From: Hericium rajendrae
Lineage: Eukaryota; Basidiomycota; Agaricomycetes; Russulales; Hericiaceae
DNA length: 64,000 nucleotides
Direction of reading: 5' to 3'
NCBI GenBank assembly: GCA_033439255.1
Contig: CM065882.1
Location: 3,224,001-3,288,000 of the forward strand
In this document: piece after piece, positions 1-11,597 of the stretch
How the letters are laid out: each line of letters starts with the position of its first letter
Numbering within the stretch: the first letter of the stretch is position 1
The notes under the pieces: generated by a model
Told to the model about the DNA's origin: nothing
The model's database searches: none
The model's input: only the letters and a program-made list of their open reading frames with translations
Program-made: the position numbers and the translations under genes

Positions 1-794
1 CGATGCCGCGTGGAAAAAATACGCAGTTCCATCTAAATCCTGTATGTGCTTCTCTGCCCCCACTACACCGTATATGTTGAAAAATACACGAGAGTCAGGA
101 CAAGTACGCTGCGCACCCGGCCATCAGGAGCAAGGCTCCTAGATAAGAGCACTCACAAGGACACGTGCCCTTTCGGGAAACTGAGGAGATATTGAGGATC
201 GTTGCGGAAACGACGAGTTCATCAGATGCGCTTACTTGCGCCGATTTGGGTCCTCTGTCGAAACGTACTGAGGTTTAGATATCATGCTTCAAACCTCCGC
301 GATTTCCTAATAGCTAGTATATCTGGAAAAGTCGTATTTGGTTTTGGAAAGCCGACAGGACGGGGCGTCGTACAACCCCACTGTGATACGATGGGGCCAG
401 CTGTCATTGGGGCGGACATTGGCACTGGACTATCAGCAGTGTTGCATGATAGACGCTCCGCACCGGACAAGTGAATGATTGATGGGTAACTTACTCGGAT
501 TCCTGACAATAACAAAAATAGTGTGAATGATCTGGTATGACTGAACTGCGATCTGCGAGAGCATGGATGTGCATGAGACGATGCGTGAGCAGGCCGACTG
601 TAGTTAGACATGAAAGTGTACACGACGTTGAGAAGACGCGTATGGAGTCGCATCATGCCTGAGACGAATGTTTGTCGATATTTGTACTAAGAAGGAACCG
701 GTCGGCAACGAGCGTCTCGTCCGAGACGCTGTCGCCGTCGTTCGGTGGACAACTTCAAGAGCAAATTGTCTTGGAAGTTAACTACCAGGCAAAC
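1..794. other. No gene supported (left edge of window)
   Basis: Only short, mutually overlapping open frames of 60-125 codons occur here on both strands, without recognisable motifs or convincing splice patterns. The segment probably holds the 3' end of a neighbouring transcript outside the window plus the promoter of the gene starting at 795. Nothing else is seen. Confidence 0.5.
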
Positions 795-2050
795 ATGGAT
801 CGCCAACGAAGCCCATTACCCACTGATGGTGAAGACCTCTTGCAGGTAATTTGTTCCCGCAAAGATCTCGATACAAGATAGTCACTGATTTTCCTAGGCG
901 GCTCTGTCAGACGCGTTCTCTGTCGGGGACCTACCCCGCCAGCCAGCCGTAGTTTCAGTTCAAGAGACGCAATCGGCTTCGTTGACTGCTGAGGCGCCTG
1001 CTGCCACGTCATCACAAGAGGAAAGCATGTCGTCGTCTGCAGTCTCTGCTCAGGACTACGACGCCTGGAAGGCCGAGTACGACGCGCAACTTGTGGGATG
1101 GCGCCAGGAGTCCGCCAAGGCGCGAGAGCACGCCGAGGCGGAGCGCGCGCGGTGGGAGGAGATTCGCCAGCGCGAGAAACGGGAGGGTGGGGCGGCGAGC
1201 GAAGCATGGGAGAGCGTCGCGGGTTCGGCTGTCGAGGAGCTGGGCGCGACTCTGGCGCGTGCACAGGGGAGGTCGGCCCCTCAAACAGAAGTGGGCTCGG
1301 ATTCTCCGAGTCCAGCAGATGTGCGGGACCTGGTCGAGGGCGAGCAGCCCGGGGCACATACACAGGAATACATCGAGGTGCGTCTGCGGTCATGTCCTCG
1401 TAATGACCGAGCTGATCCCAAACGTCGCGTGTGCTAAAAAGGCTTCCCTTCCCCGTGCGGGCCCTTCTATCGTCATTGTCACAGCAGAAACATCGAGCCA
1501 AGTCGCAGACGCGGCCCAGGCCGGCCACGCGGACACCACGTCTCCGACGCACGCGCACGATCCCTCCCACGCGTCGAGCTCGCCTCGCTGGGAGGACGTC
1601 ACGTCCTCTCTAACCTCTTCTTTCCCCTCGATGTCGTTCCCTGAAACGTCCCGCCCAGAGTCGCCCGAGCACCAACATGCCCACCACCACCATCACCACC
1701 ACCATGATGCGCACGTGCACGAGCCGCACCACGAGCCGCGACACGCCCATACCCATGCACACGAGCATGAACATACCCTACCCCAGCCGACCGGAAGCGC
1801 GTCGGCGACCCTTGCAGTTTTCGACTCGACGCTGTCCGTGCGCACACGCACATGGGCGCTTGTCTCCGCGCTTGCGATCAACATGCTCCTGCCCTTCGTG
1901 AATGGCGTCATGCTCGGCTTCGGCGAGATCTTCGCGAAGAATGTCGTCGTCGGATGGTTCGGCTTTGGACAGCGCGGGTCTGGGACGGGCGCGGCAGCGA
2001 ACGTCGGTCTCGGGGCGCGCAGACCGGGGGACCCGTCGAAGCGCGACTAG
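795..2050 (+). CDS. Mim1/TOM13-like mitochondrial outer-membrane import protein with long His-rich N-terminal extension
   Basis: The C-terminal block, encoded at about 1850-1965, contains a single hydrophobic helix with LLPFVNGVMLGFGEIFAKN. This is the hallmark of Mim1/TOM13, the small protein that inserts alpha-helical proteins and TOM subunits into the mitochondrial outer membrane; the small-residue spacing (G-V-M-L-G-F-G) fits the family's helix-helix packing motif. Exon 1 is 795-845 (MDRQRSPLPTDG...), intron 846-897, exon 2 898-1377. Exon 2 ends at a strong GTGCGT donor; the acceptor of the next intron is uncertain (1441 and 1519 both keep the reading frame). Exon 2 codes for a charged, Trp/Arg/Glu-rich likely helical stretch (W-K-A-E-Y-D-A-Q-L...R-E-K-R-E). 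The following exon carries a His-rich acidic linker (about 1670-1776). Family members such as yeast Mim1 are only about 110 residues, so this protein, over 350 residues, is unusually long. Family call is firm for the C-terminus; the joining of the three exons is inferred. Confidence 0.72.
1668..1776 (+). repeat. His-codon-rich low-complexity tract (CAC/CAT repeats)
   Basis: A run of eight consecutive His codons followed by alternating His/Ala/Glu/Pro/Thr codons lies inside the Mim1-like gene. It is a CAC/CAT microsatellite-like tract that codes for a potentially metal-binding, flexible segment placed before the membrane helix. Confidence 0.8.
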
Positions 2051-2363
2051 TGGTTGTGCGACGTGAGGCCGCCAAGCTATTCGTTTTCTTCACGATACAG
2101 GAACAGTGCGTGGTAATCTATGGGTATCTTATCTTCACTCACTTGAACATAGAGCTTATAGAGTTTGTAGTCGGACCGTGGTGCTGCAATGCCACGAATA
2201 ATACACCTGAACCTATATAGGATTCAAAAGGTATCCGAAAATATACAACTGTGTGATAACAATGAAGCGTGTATATCTCTGCTATTAATTGGATAAATTA
2301 TTGCGCTATAGTGCAATCAATGTGCCCGTCTCATAATGATTCTAGTCCAAGCGATGCAGAGCC
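2051..2363. other. Convergent 3'-3' intergenic spacer
   Basis: The spacer lies between the end of the Mim1-like gene (+) and the end of the first b5-ACAD gene (-). It is AT-richer than its flanks with several ATATA/AATAA-like words, as expected for two facing 3' ends. No gene seen. Confidence 0.6.
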
Positions 2364-4802
2364 TCATAGCCTTGCGTTCTTAGGCATAGCCCTCAAAGCC
2401 TGCCGGACACCAAGATCTCCGAGAACATCTTCGGCTGCAAATGGGGTTCACCTATTAATATATATTCTATCGCTGGGCAAAGGCTTATACTCACCACCGC
2501 CAAGCAGCGAATCGAAGGGGACCGTCCGGTGATACTGAAGTCCGTGAACGGGACGCGTTAGTGCCGAACCACTCCTAGCGCTGAGGGTGACTTACGTGCT
2601 CAATAAAGCGACCCATACCGGTCTTCGAAATGCCGCGTCCACCAAAGATCTGTACGGCGTCTCGTGCAGTCTCTTGGGCGGTCTGTGTGCAGTGCATCTT
2701 CAGCAAGGCGATCTGTCTAGAAAACGGTGCAACATGTGAGTATCCCCGGTCGTACTTATGCGGGAAGTACTGAGCTACTTACCCGGCGAGTTTCCGAGAT
2801 TGCTGCTTATAGGTCTGCACAAGCATGGCGGCGTCAGTATCTTATTCGCGACCGGACAGGCAAAAGATATACCATATTGTTCATCTGGTGAGTCACATTC
2901 TCCAACCATGTCTGCACACTCTCCACGCGTGCAATCATTGCCGCCAGCTTACTGCGAACCACTGCCTGCGACGATAGTGGCTTGCCGAATGCCTTGCGCT
3001 GGGTGATCCATTTCAGACACTCCTCGACAATCGCACGCTGTGAGCGCGAAGAGCCGCAGCACATCACCCAGCGCTCGTGGTTGAAGTTGCTACAGAAAAT
3101 CGGAATCAGCCATGGTGCGAGCAAGGAAGCGCGTGCAACGAACCTCAGGATAACAAGGAGTCCTCCGCCGTCGGGGCCGAGAGTATTTCCTACCGGCACC
3201 TTGACATTCTCGAAGGTGATGTATGCCGTGCCTGCAGTCGGAGAATAGGAAGTCTTGATGGACTTCGTCTCGACGCCCTCACTACGCTCGACGAGGATGA
3301 CAGTGAAACCGTCCTAAAAGAAGAGCAAGGTGAACAAGCTGGTGGAGATTCAACCGAATGATTAACACTAACATCTGTTTTGCAACCAACTGTGAAGCTA
3401 ACAGATATATGAGGATGAGAGTCGTCAGAATTGACACACGGTTCAGAACTCACTAGTCCGCGAACCTGGTATAGGACGATGTAAGCATCCTCCCCCAATG
3501 CGACAGGACAAGAATACTGACGTTCCGTTCGTGATCCATTTCTTAGTCCCGTTGATAATCCAATGCTGGCCATCCTCCGTCTTCGTTGCGTAGGTTTTCA
3601 GACCGGCGACGTCGCTACCGGCAAAGGCCTCCGAGATAGCTAGGCAAATGAACTTCTTCCCGGAGAGCACCTCGGGGACGACGCGAGCCTTCAGCTCCGG
3701 CGATGCAAAATTCAGAACAGGGGGAAGACCGATGACGGCACCGGCTTGAAGGCCTGTTGACCGCCGAAGGCAATTCAGTCACAAGCACCGGCCATTAGAC
3801 GGAGGGACAAATTTACCATCACCGTATCCACGTGCCCCACAGCGAGCAAACTCTTGCGTGATGACAAGCTGAATGATGGCATATCAGCGGAGGTAGGAAA
3901 GGACCGCTCGCGTATTCGTACCTCGTGGAAATAATCAAACTAGGTGCGTTCGAATGTCAGTTATGTTCGAAGACAACGACAACTCTAACGAACCTCTTCC
4001 GGTGTCACGATCCCGCCGGCCAATGTGAGGCCTTTCAGGTGCTTTCCAGGACCCATTCGCATTGCGTGGATATTCGCGTCACTAAAAGATGATCAGATCG
4101 GAATCACTGCGCTTATGAACGGACGATCAGACGTACGCCATCTTCTGGATGACTTCTGCGCTTGGCCGCTTGCCATCCTCCTCGCGAGCTTGCGCATCTG
4201 GGTATACCACATTGTCCACGAACTCACGCATGGCTTTCTGGAGGCGCTTGTGGCTCTAGAGCAGCGATCATCCAATCAGAATGAAGCCCCACATAATGAA
4301 AACGTCCCTTACAAACAACCTACCTCTTTATAGTATGGGCTGGAATAGCCGTCGGCTAGCCATGTGGGCTCGGCGAAAGGAACTTTGCTGACCTGGCCGA
4401 TTTGACGACCATGCATCACGCTTTGCTCACCTTTGATAACGCCTATTTGCAAACGAGCATACTGGGGACGCTCAAGCACCTCATGCCGATGAAGACCATA
4501 GAAGCTCTCAGTTGCGTCTTGACCGACTGTAGAAATGCTGTTAGCACGACTGTGACCTCACTGGGCGGAAAGGAGTACATACCAACTTCATCGTCGAGCA
4601 AGACGGCAGCACCACCGGGGTGAAGGTTCTTAAAACGAGTGATATCATAGACTTTGGCGTCGATGATTGTCCACTGAAGGATTGACAGAACTGTAAGGAG
4701 TCGAAGATCTGTCATTTCCATCGAAGCACTCACCAAGTCCCCCTCCTTGTTGTGTTCGGCGACCTCCTCGCGTGAAAATTGCTTAAGCTCTTTAGCAGAC
4801 AT
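2364..4802 (-). CDS. Cytochrome b5-acyl-CoA dehydrogenase fusion, tandem copy A
   Basis: The protein begins MSAKELKQFSREEV and, after an intron following HNKEGDL, continues W-T-I-I-D-A-K-V-Y-D-I-T-R-F with the heme motif NLHPGG; a second His in the FYGLHRHEV block is the likely other axial ligand. This cytochrome b5 domain (about 90 residues) is followed by a full acyl-CoA dehydrogenase domain: a region ending in FVDNVVYPDAQAREEDGK, then the FAD/substrate block ICLAISEAFAGSDV and WIINGTKKWITNG, and the C-terminal helix with YHRTVPFDSLL and EDVLGDLGVRQALRAMPKN, stop at 2364-2366. The enzyme should be a flavoprotein oxidising acyl-CoA thioesters, with b5 as built-in electron acceptor or donor (inference). 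In medium-chain ACADs the catalytic Glu sits in an E-G-T triplet near the C-terminus; here that place reads G-G-A, as in isovaleryl/long-chain types whose base lies elsewhere. Many short introns interrupt the gene. Copy B lies immediately upstream in the same orientation. Confidence 0.88.
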
Positions 4803-5217
4803 GGTGGATGCGAAGATGATAGGATGGTCCTAGGTGGTCAGCTTACGAGTAATAGGTGGGCTCAGACTGGACGGACCTTTATATGTCTAGCCAAGTAGCT
4901 CCCGGCAGGTACCACTTCTGCATGTGATTTCACTCTGCCGATCGTGATCCGTGCGACTTCTTCTCCCGATCCGATCTCACAGGTACTCCTGGCGCGTGAA
5001 TTTTGTCGTTGCCATCGACCTGCCAAGGGTTCGATTCGCTCTCAATGCAGTGGACTCTGATGGACCGCGGGATACCGAGAGTCCTGTATTATTCAAAAAA
5101 GAACCTAAGGAATACGAGACAATGGAATTCTCGACCCTGTCAATCAGAAAGCACATAAATTCCCCTTGAGCAAACTCTTCATCTCGAATCGTGTACACTT
5201 CTTTCACATCTGAGATA
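4803..5217. other. Spacer between the tandem b5-ACAD genes
   Basis: This holds the promoter of copy A (read leftwards) and the 3' end of copy B. The short open frames here carry no motif. No gene seen. Confidence 0.6.
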
Positions 5218-7607
5218 TCATAGTCTGGTATTCTTCGGCATAGCGCGAAGTGCCTGCCTGACTCCCAAATCTCCCAAAACATCTTCCGCTTTGAAAGGGT
5301 TCACCCATCAACATCCCGGTTAATAAACCATAAATGAGAGGACAACTCACTTCCGCCCAGAATCGCGTCGAACACAACCGTGCGATGGTACTGAGAGCGA
5401 TATTAGCTACATGACATCCTGCTCACAATAAACATACTTGTTCGATGAAGCGACCCATGCCAGTACGTGATATACCTCGGCCATCAAATATTTGCACGGC
5501 GTCGCGCGCCGTATCTTGTGCAGTCTGTGTGCAAAACATCTTCAACAGCGCGATAGGTCTATATAAGGGAGTCGATTTCGACAAAAGTTGCATCTACTGA
5601 CACGTTACTCACCCTGCCAGTTTCTGTGCTTGCTCTTGATAAGACTGTATCAGATGCATCTGTCAATCTCGACGCCCGCAATGACCAGCTAGCTTGTAAC
5701 GCACCATGTTATTCATCTGGTGCGTAACATTTTCGAGCCAGTTCTGCAGACTCTCGATGCGCGCAATCATCGCCGCCATTTTGTTGCGCACCACCGCCTG
5801 AGAGGACAGAGGCTTCCCGAAGGCCTTCCTCTGGCTGATCCATTTGAAACACTCTTCCACGATCGTACGCTGGACGCGGGCGGAGGTTACGATCATCATC
5901 CACCGTTCATGATTGAAGTTGCTGTATTGCCAAATGTGTCATCGTCGGTCATGAGGAACCGATAATTCGCCGCACCTCAGGATCAAGAAAAGGCCCCCGC
6001 CCTCCTGGCCCAGAGTGTTCTCAACTGAGACCCTCACGTTGTCGAAGGTGACGAAAGCAGTTCCGGCCGCAGAAGAGTAGGCAGTCTTGATAGGCTTAGT
6101 TTCAACTCCCTCTCCGCGTTCGACTAGGATGACAGTGAATCCGGCCTGGGTACGATTTGAGAGAAGCTCCGAAGCGGATACAAAACACTGACATCAGTCT
6201 TACACCCCAGCGTGAAGCTATTCAGCTGATCAGCATTGTAATGACTGAGACAGGCACCTCGAACATACTAATCTGAGAATCTATCGAGAGAATGTCAGGG
6301 CTCTTCGCGTTTAGCGCATATAAGACATAGCACACACGCTCCATTCGTGATCCATTTCTTTGTTCCGTTAATAATCCAGTATTTTCCATCCACCGTCTTC
6401 TTTGCCGTGGTCTTCATGCCAGAGACATCGCTGCCGGCGAATGCCTCCGTGATAGCTAGACAAATGTGCTTTTCCCCAGATAAGACCTGCGGCACGACGC
6501 GCTGCTTTACCTCTGGTCGCCCGAAAAGGATGACGGGAGGGAGACCGATAAGAACGCCGCCTCCTAAGCCTAGGGCAGGAATTGCAGTTAGCAAAGTTTG
6601 CGTGCGCCGGTCAGATATCCTCACCGTCGCTGTAACCACGGGCACCGACACGCGCAAATTCCTGGTGAATAACGAGCTATGTGAAGCCATAAGTCAGTTG
6701 AAGCGATTGATGACAGGGAGAGTCGCACCTCGTGAAAATAGTCGTACTATAGCATAAGAAATTAGTCACGTTACGAAGTCAAGAGGATGTGCAGCTATAC
6801 GGCGGACCTCCTCAGGTGTCATAACTCCGCCGGCGAGCACGAGTCCTTCAAGATGTTTTCCTGGGCCCAAGCGCATGGCTGTAAGATTCAGTTCGCTGGC
6901 GATGTTGAGCAAGGTCATGTAAGGTTTGGACATAAAGCAGTGCAATCTGACGAACCCCATCTTCTGTATAACATGGCGGCTAGGCCATTTCCCGTCTTCT
7001 TCTCGAGCTTGGGCGTCCGGATACACGACAGTATCCACAAATTCTCGCGTAATTTTCTGCAAGGATTTGTGGCTCTGGCGATTGAAATGAACGCCTGAAA
7101 CTTGGATGCGATCTCACAAGACGGAGAAATACCTCTTTGAAGTACGGGCTAGTGAAACCCTTCGACAACCAGCTCGGCTCGGCATAGGGAACGTCACTCA
7201 ACGCGCCATCCAGTCGACCATGAATGAGGTTGTGCTCTCCCCCGATTACACCGACGACCAGTCGGGCATACTGAGGTCGCTCGAGTACTTCATGACGGTG
7301 GAGACCGTAGAACGTCTCCGTTGCATCCTGTCCGACTATCCGCAGTAATAAGATCCCACTTCGGAGGACATAACGGGCGGAATATGTACCGATATCTTCG
7401 TCCAGAAGTACGGATGCACCTGCGGGATGAAGGTCCTTGAAGCGCGTGAGATCATAGACCTTGGCATCAATGATGATCCACTGTCATATACGCCTTATTT
7501 CAGTCGAGGCTAGCAAGGGTGAATTAAAAAACACTGACCAAGTCTCCGTCCTTGTTGTGCTGAGCGACCTCCTCACGCGTAAGCTGCTTGAGTGCCTTCA
7601 CAGACAT
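5218..7607 (-). CDS. Cytochrome b5-acyl-CoA dehydrogenase fusion, tandem copy B (HPAG heme motif)
   Basis: It has the same architecture, length and at least one identical intron position (after HNKDGDL) as copy A. It starts MSVKALKQLTREEV and ends EDVLGDLGVRQALRAMPKN-TRL with the stop at 5218-5220. The b5 part reads W-I-I-I-D-A-K-V-Y-D-L-T-R-F and then DLHPAG, so the normally invariant HPGG of cytochrome b5 is HPAG here; the heme-ligand His itself and the second His (FYGLHRHEVLERPQYARL) are kept. The dehydrogenase part shows GLGGGVLIGLPPVILFG, HICLAITEAFAGSDVSGMK and YWIINGTKKWITNG. The C-terminal triplet equivalent to the medium-chain E-G-T is G-G-T. The two genes arose by local duplication and have diverged at many third and some first positions, so the event is not very recent. 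Predicted role: flavin-dependent acyl-CoA oxidation coupled to the b5 heme; substrate unknown. Confidence 0.88.
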
Positions 7608-8201
7608 GGTCAATCAACAACGATGCGTTTGGCTGCTAGTATGAATGACACCAAAAGACAACGACGATGCGAAGCTGACATGGGCAACTCATGTCTGTTG
7701 AAGAGTACTCATGCCCGAGCCATAACCGGCACGCAATGTCATCAAGCACGCACGCCGTTACTGGACGTGATGTCAGTGATCCCCGCCGAGCCACAGAACG
7801 AATTCGAATTTCCGATACTGAAGGGAACCTGCAGGGTGTTATTCGGTACGCAGTGCAAGCCGGGGGACCTGCTCGGGGTTAGAAAGGATGCCCGACGTGC
7901 TCACCGACAGTAATCGGCACGCGATCGGACGCGCAGGGCCTGAATCAGTACTTAGTGCACGGCATTGGCTCCTTTTTAGCACCGTACGAGGCGCTCATCA
8001 AGTTGAGGAAAAGATGGCAGAGCGTATCACTGTCGGCCTGCCGTCAATGAATCAAGGACTTCAGTAAATACAAGAAATACTGTTATATGAGGTGCGGCCT
8101 TGTCTATGATTAGTGGCTCAAGACATGCTGCCATAAGTCTGGGCCCTTTCCCCAGCCAAGCGTCCATGCGATGAGGATATGTAGTATTTCATAAATAACG
8201 C
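7608..8201. other. Upstream region of b5-ACAD copy B / 3' end of LysM gene
   Basis: Short open frames occur on both strands without family features. It probably serves as the promoter of copy B (leftward) and as the terminator side of the LysM gene. No gene seen. Confidence 0.55.
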
Positions 8202-9539
8202 TCACTTGTGCCACCAACCAAACCCCTTCGAGCTATTCGACTTCTCCATACCGTTGCGAGTGCGACTCGGACCTAAGAGAGTCGGAATCATGACGCCTCG
8301 CCCTTCTCTCAGCTCCCTCGCCTCCCATTCATCATCGTCAAGATAGCGATCCACCGCAGCTTCTTCCTTTCCGCACGCACGCGCAGAACTTCCTCCTGCG
8401 GCAAGCGCCTTCGTCCCTTCACCTTCCTTCGAAGATCCTTCCTTCTGCCTGTGATCGTCACCTTCGGTTTCAGCAAGTGCTACATACGTCTTCGCGACGC
8501 GCCAATCTACTTCTTTTGTCACAAACTGGAAACGCTTCTGCGCGCGTTCCAGGTTGCGCGCCTCGGCGCGGCGCTCCTCCTCTTCGGCATCGAAGATAGG
8601 TACGACGAGCGTGGAACACACTTTGGTAGAAGGCGGAAGCGTAAGATACGTTCGTGTGTGCAGAAGGTGGGGAGTGGTGCTGAGAGTACTCGGCGGAAGT
8701 TTGTTGAGACGGCAAAGGTTTCGACCCTGCAACTACATAAGTATAGGACGACGAGCAAGCGCGTGCGTACTCACATCTACACCAAACCGCAGCGCAATGC
8801 CAGTGAGCGTGTCTCCAGGCTTGATGTAGTATTTGGAAGGAGTGCTCTGGTTCTCCACGGCTTGACCAGCGGGCACATCCGCTGATGTACGAGCTTCTTC
8901 TGCCTGTCCGTATTCAGCAAGCATGGAAGGCGGTAGTGCCTCATTATGAGGCGGACAGGGCTCTGCGGAGTATGCAGGTGGAGGTGTCGAGCGTGGAGGA
9001 GATACACGCTCGACCTCAGACGGAATTCCACTGCAAATTCGATGCATGTCCTCGTCATCTTCATCGTCGTCATCCCCCAGAGTGAAGAGATTTTCATCTC
9101 TCACTGATCCATCTACGTTGATGGCATCCTGCTGCTGCATCGCACGCTGTTTGCCGTTCGCCCTGCTTCCAGTCGCGCTGGTACCTGCAAGACAAGCCAG
9201 GCAAGGATTGTAACGTGCGAGTCGTGGGTTGCGAGAAAGGCATGAAGGACATATTGGACGATTGCAGCAAGGCGTTAGGTATACTTCGGAGCTGAATGTA
9301 AGGTCGTGCGACAAGCTAGCGCTCGATGTCCGTGATACGAACAATCGGGGTGGTAATGATGCTGAACATGCAAGACATAACGTGGTATTTGGGTTCAATG
9401 AAGCCGCTGAGCTTGTTCCAGAGGCCATGGGTATGTCCTGCATGTAGGTGGGAGGAAGCAAGAGGTCGATCACTGCTCGGAAGGCTGACGCACTTGGGAA
9501 CTGCAGATCGAGATCGTAAGCGGCCCGGCGGCATGTCAT
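8202..9539 (-). CDS. Intracellular Cys-rich LysM-domain protein
   Basis: Two exons are joined across an intron at 8727-8774: YYIKPGDTLTGIALRFGVD runs directly into GRNLCRLNKLPPSTLSTTPH and then LLHTRTYLTLPPS. This is a complete LysM fold (about 45 residues) in the C-terminal half. Before it lies a Cys-pair cluster (C-L-A-C-S-A-S, then LTPCCNRPICPSCLSRN and PCLACLAG) that looks like a small treble-clef/zinc-ribbon module, and a strongly acidic stretch (DDDDEDDEDM). After LysM comes a Lys/Glu/Arg-rich helical segment and a Trp-containing tail. No signal peptide precedes the domain, so this is not a chitin-binding LysM effector; the architecture matches the family of cytosolic fungal proteins with one LysM. 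In-frame Met codons lie at 9539 and a little downstream (MQDIPMASG...), so the true start may be shorter. Function unknown. Confidence 0.82.
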
Positions 9540-9750
9540 CGATCACGTGATGCTGCCGCGCTCAGAAAGAAAAGAAATAACAACCAGAAAACCGGTGGCT
9601 AGAGCTATACATGGGTATAACAGAACACTAGGGATACATGTTCATGTTCTGTTCCGGTAATATTGCAAGTCGTCAAGACCTAACATTTGAGAGAATTGGA
9701 TCGAAGATGGCACTCACTCTCAATGCTACATGAAAGCGTTCAAGATGGTT

Positions 9751-11597
9751 TTATCCCTCCAGAAGAAATTCGGATATCATAGCCTTCTTGGCCTTCTCGT
9801 CCAACATCTGGCGCTCCCAGATCTCGTCGTCAGGTGTTTCTGGATATGCATCTACAGATGATTGTTCACTTGCTTCCGCCGGGCAATTGGACAAATGCCA
9901 TGAGACCCATATAGGTAGAGGAATTCTCAAGATTGCTGTCGAAGAGTCGGCAGATGTTGACGGAAGGGAACTGCGGCTGCTGCGGCTTGTGAGCGTCGTG
10001 TGACAATGATAGCAAAGGAGGGGTATAAGTGATCGTCCGTCCTTGTCGTGATGAGGGCTTTGATCGTCGGTGAGAGAACGAATGGATATACGAGACTTCC
10101 ACTCCTGTACGTTTCCCTGTGCGGTTCTAGTTTTGGCGTGTCAGCCGTAGCAACAATGAAAACGATGTGGCCTATTACTTCTCGCAGAAGATGCATCGCT
10201 TTTGGGGAGCATCTTTGGACGCAAGTTTGCTGGCCGTACGAGAGATTGTTGACACCGTCGAAGGATAGTCTTTCTCCAATCCGACAATGAAATCTGCATC
10301 ATGGCGATGTATGATCAAGAAAGTCGAACTCGATGAAAGGTGTTCTACAAGACAAACCTTTGGTCAATCCACCGATGGTTTGCCTCATCGCAGGTAATCT
10401 CTCTTTTCCGACCACGTTAAGTCCATGCCACCATGTCCACGCTGCGCATTCCTTCATCCCAATTTCACGCAACGGACGCACGATGCGTACATCGCCTGCC
10501 CATGGCTTGTCGAAGGGGATGGGTGTTGAATGAAATGGTGTCCACTCTTCTTGCGCTTCCTGAGGAACCGTGAAACCTCCTCCTTGCGAGATGGACGAGA
10601 TGAGGGCGATAGATAATGAAGTAAGAGATGTGCCGAGCGCTAGGTGCGATGTACCAGTCGAGTATGCCGTATATAGGAGCAACAGCCGTATCCAAGTGAT
10701 GATGGAAGCAGCTACTGCAGTAGGCGTCGGAAGCAACCGTAGGTATGTTTGCAGTCGGGAGAGCGGAGAAGCATCAGTTGAAGAGGACGATGCGCACAAG
10801 TCTAAAAAGATGGGTTAGCTGCGTTGAACTAAGCGCACACCAGTTGTTCCTTACTTTCGTCGCTGATATCAATATCGACATCAAGGTCTGGAGGGATCGG
10901 CTGACCAGTGACACTCTCCCACCAGGTACGGTCAAAAGCGTCTTGTATGCGCAACGGAATAAAGTCAAACCCTTCGTATTGATTTACTGCGGATCTCACT
11001 TCCTCTGTTCTGTCTCGCATCTAAAGAATACGGTTAAGAATGGAAAACATCGATAGAAAGGACACGCTCACCCCAGGAAATGCGTCACAGATCTCGACAT
11101 AGCAAACCCGTATGCTCGTCCAGACCCTTTCGTTCCGCGGATGTGCCTTTCCTCCGCTCTCTTTTGCACCGGATGGAGTTTTACACATGTACCTTCTATG
11201 CATAAGATCCAGTAAAACCGTCGATCCGAGGCCACCAGAATAACCAAGCAGTAAATCGCCAGCCGGTCTCAATGCCGACTTGCGGGGACCGTCGGGGATG
11301 CGGTTTATGTGCAGTTCAAAAGTTCGGCGAAATCTGATCTCAATGAGAGGCGTGAAGCAGGCTCTGCAAAGCAGGTCAGAGATGAAGCCAAAAATAGCGA
11401 GATAGGCCGTACTTGCAGTAGACTGCGTGGCGAATGACGATGTTTCCTTCGGCCTCTTTGCATTTGACGCACATCCTCGACTTGTCGTACATCAATTTGC
11501 CTGCCATTATGTGAGAACACGTAGCATGAGGAATGTGAGACATACGGGGCATCAGTGCCTCTGAATCAGCAGCAGGATTCCCGCAGCTTTCGGACAT
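9751..11597 (-). CDS. CTU2: Cytoplasmic tRNA 2-thiolation protein 2 (CTU2/NCS2)
   Basis: CTU2 is the partner of the thiolase CTU1; together they form 2-thiouridine at wobble U34 of tRNA-Lys/Glu/Gln with sulfur from the URM1 system in the cytosol. The protein starts MSESCGNPAADSEALMPR, carries a Cys pair in MCVKCKEAEGNIVIRH, then the PP-loop LLLGYSGGLGSTVLLDLM, and later CYVEICDAFPG, the IRIV block GDVRIVRPLREIGMKE, and a C-terminus ending in DDEIWERQMLDEKAKKAM...LLEG with the stop at 9751-9753. Domain order and length agree with the family. At least six exons are needed, split by introns of about 50-80 nt. The gene is read leftwards, and its 5' side is cut from the neighbouring divergent GH79 gene by the LINE inserted 250 bp upstream of the start codon. 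Confidence 0.88.

Noticed and set aside
202-656. Overlapping open frames on both strands near the left edge
   Set aside because: No motif, no splice pattern and opposite-strand overlap; not supported as genes.
5020-5050. A GGTTCGATTCG word resembling the B-box of a tRNA gene
   Set aside because: No A-box or cloverleaf-compatible stems upstream; most likely chance.
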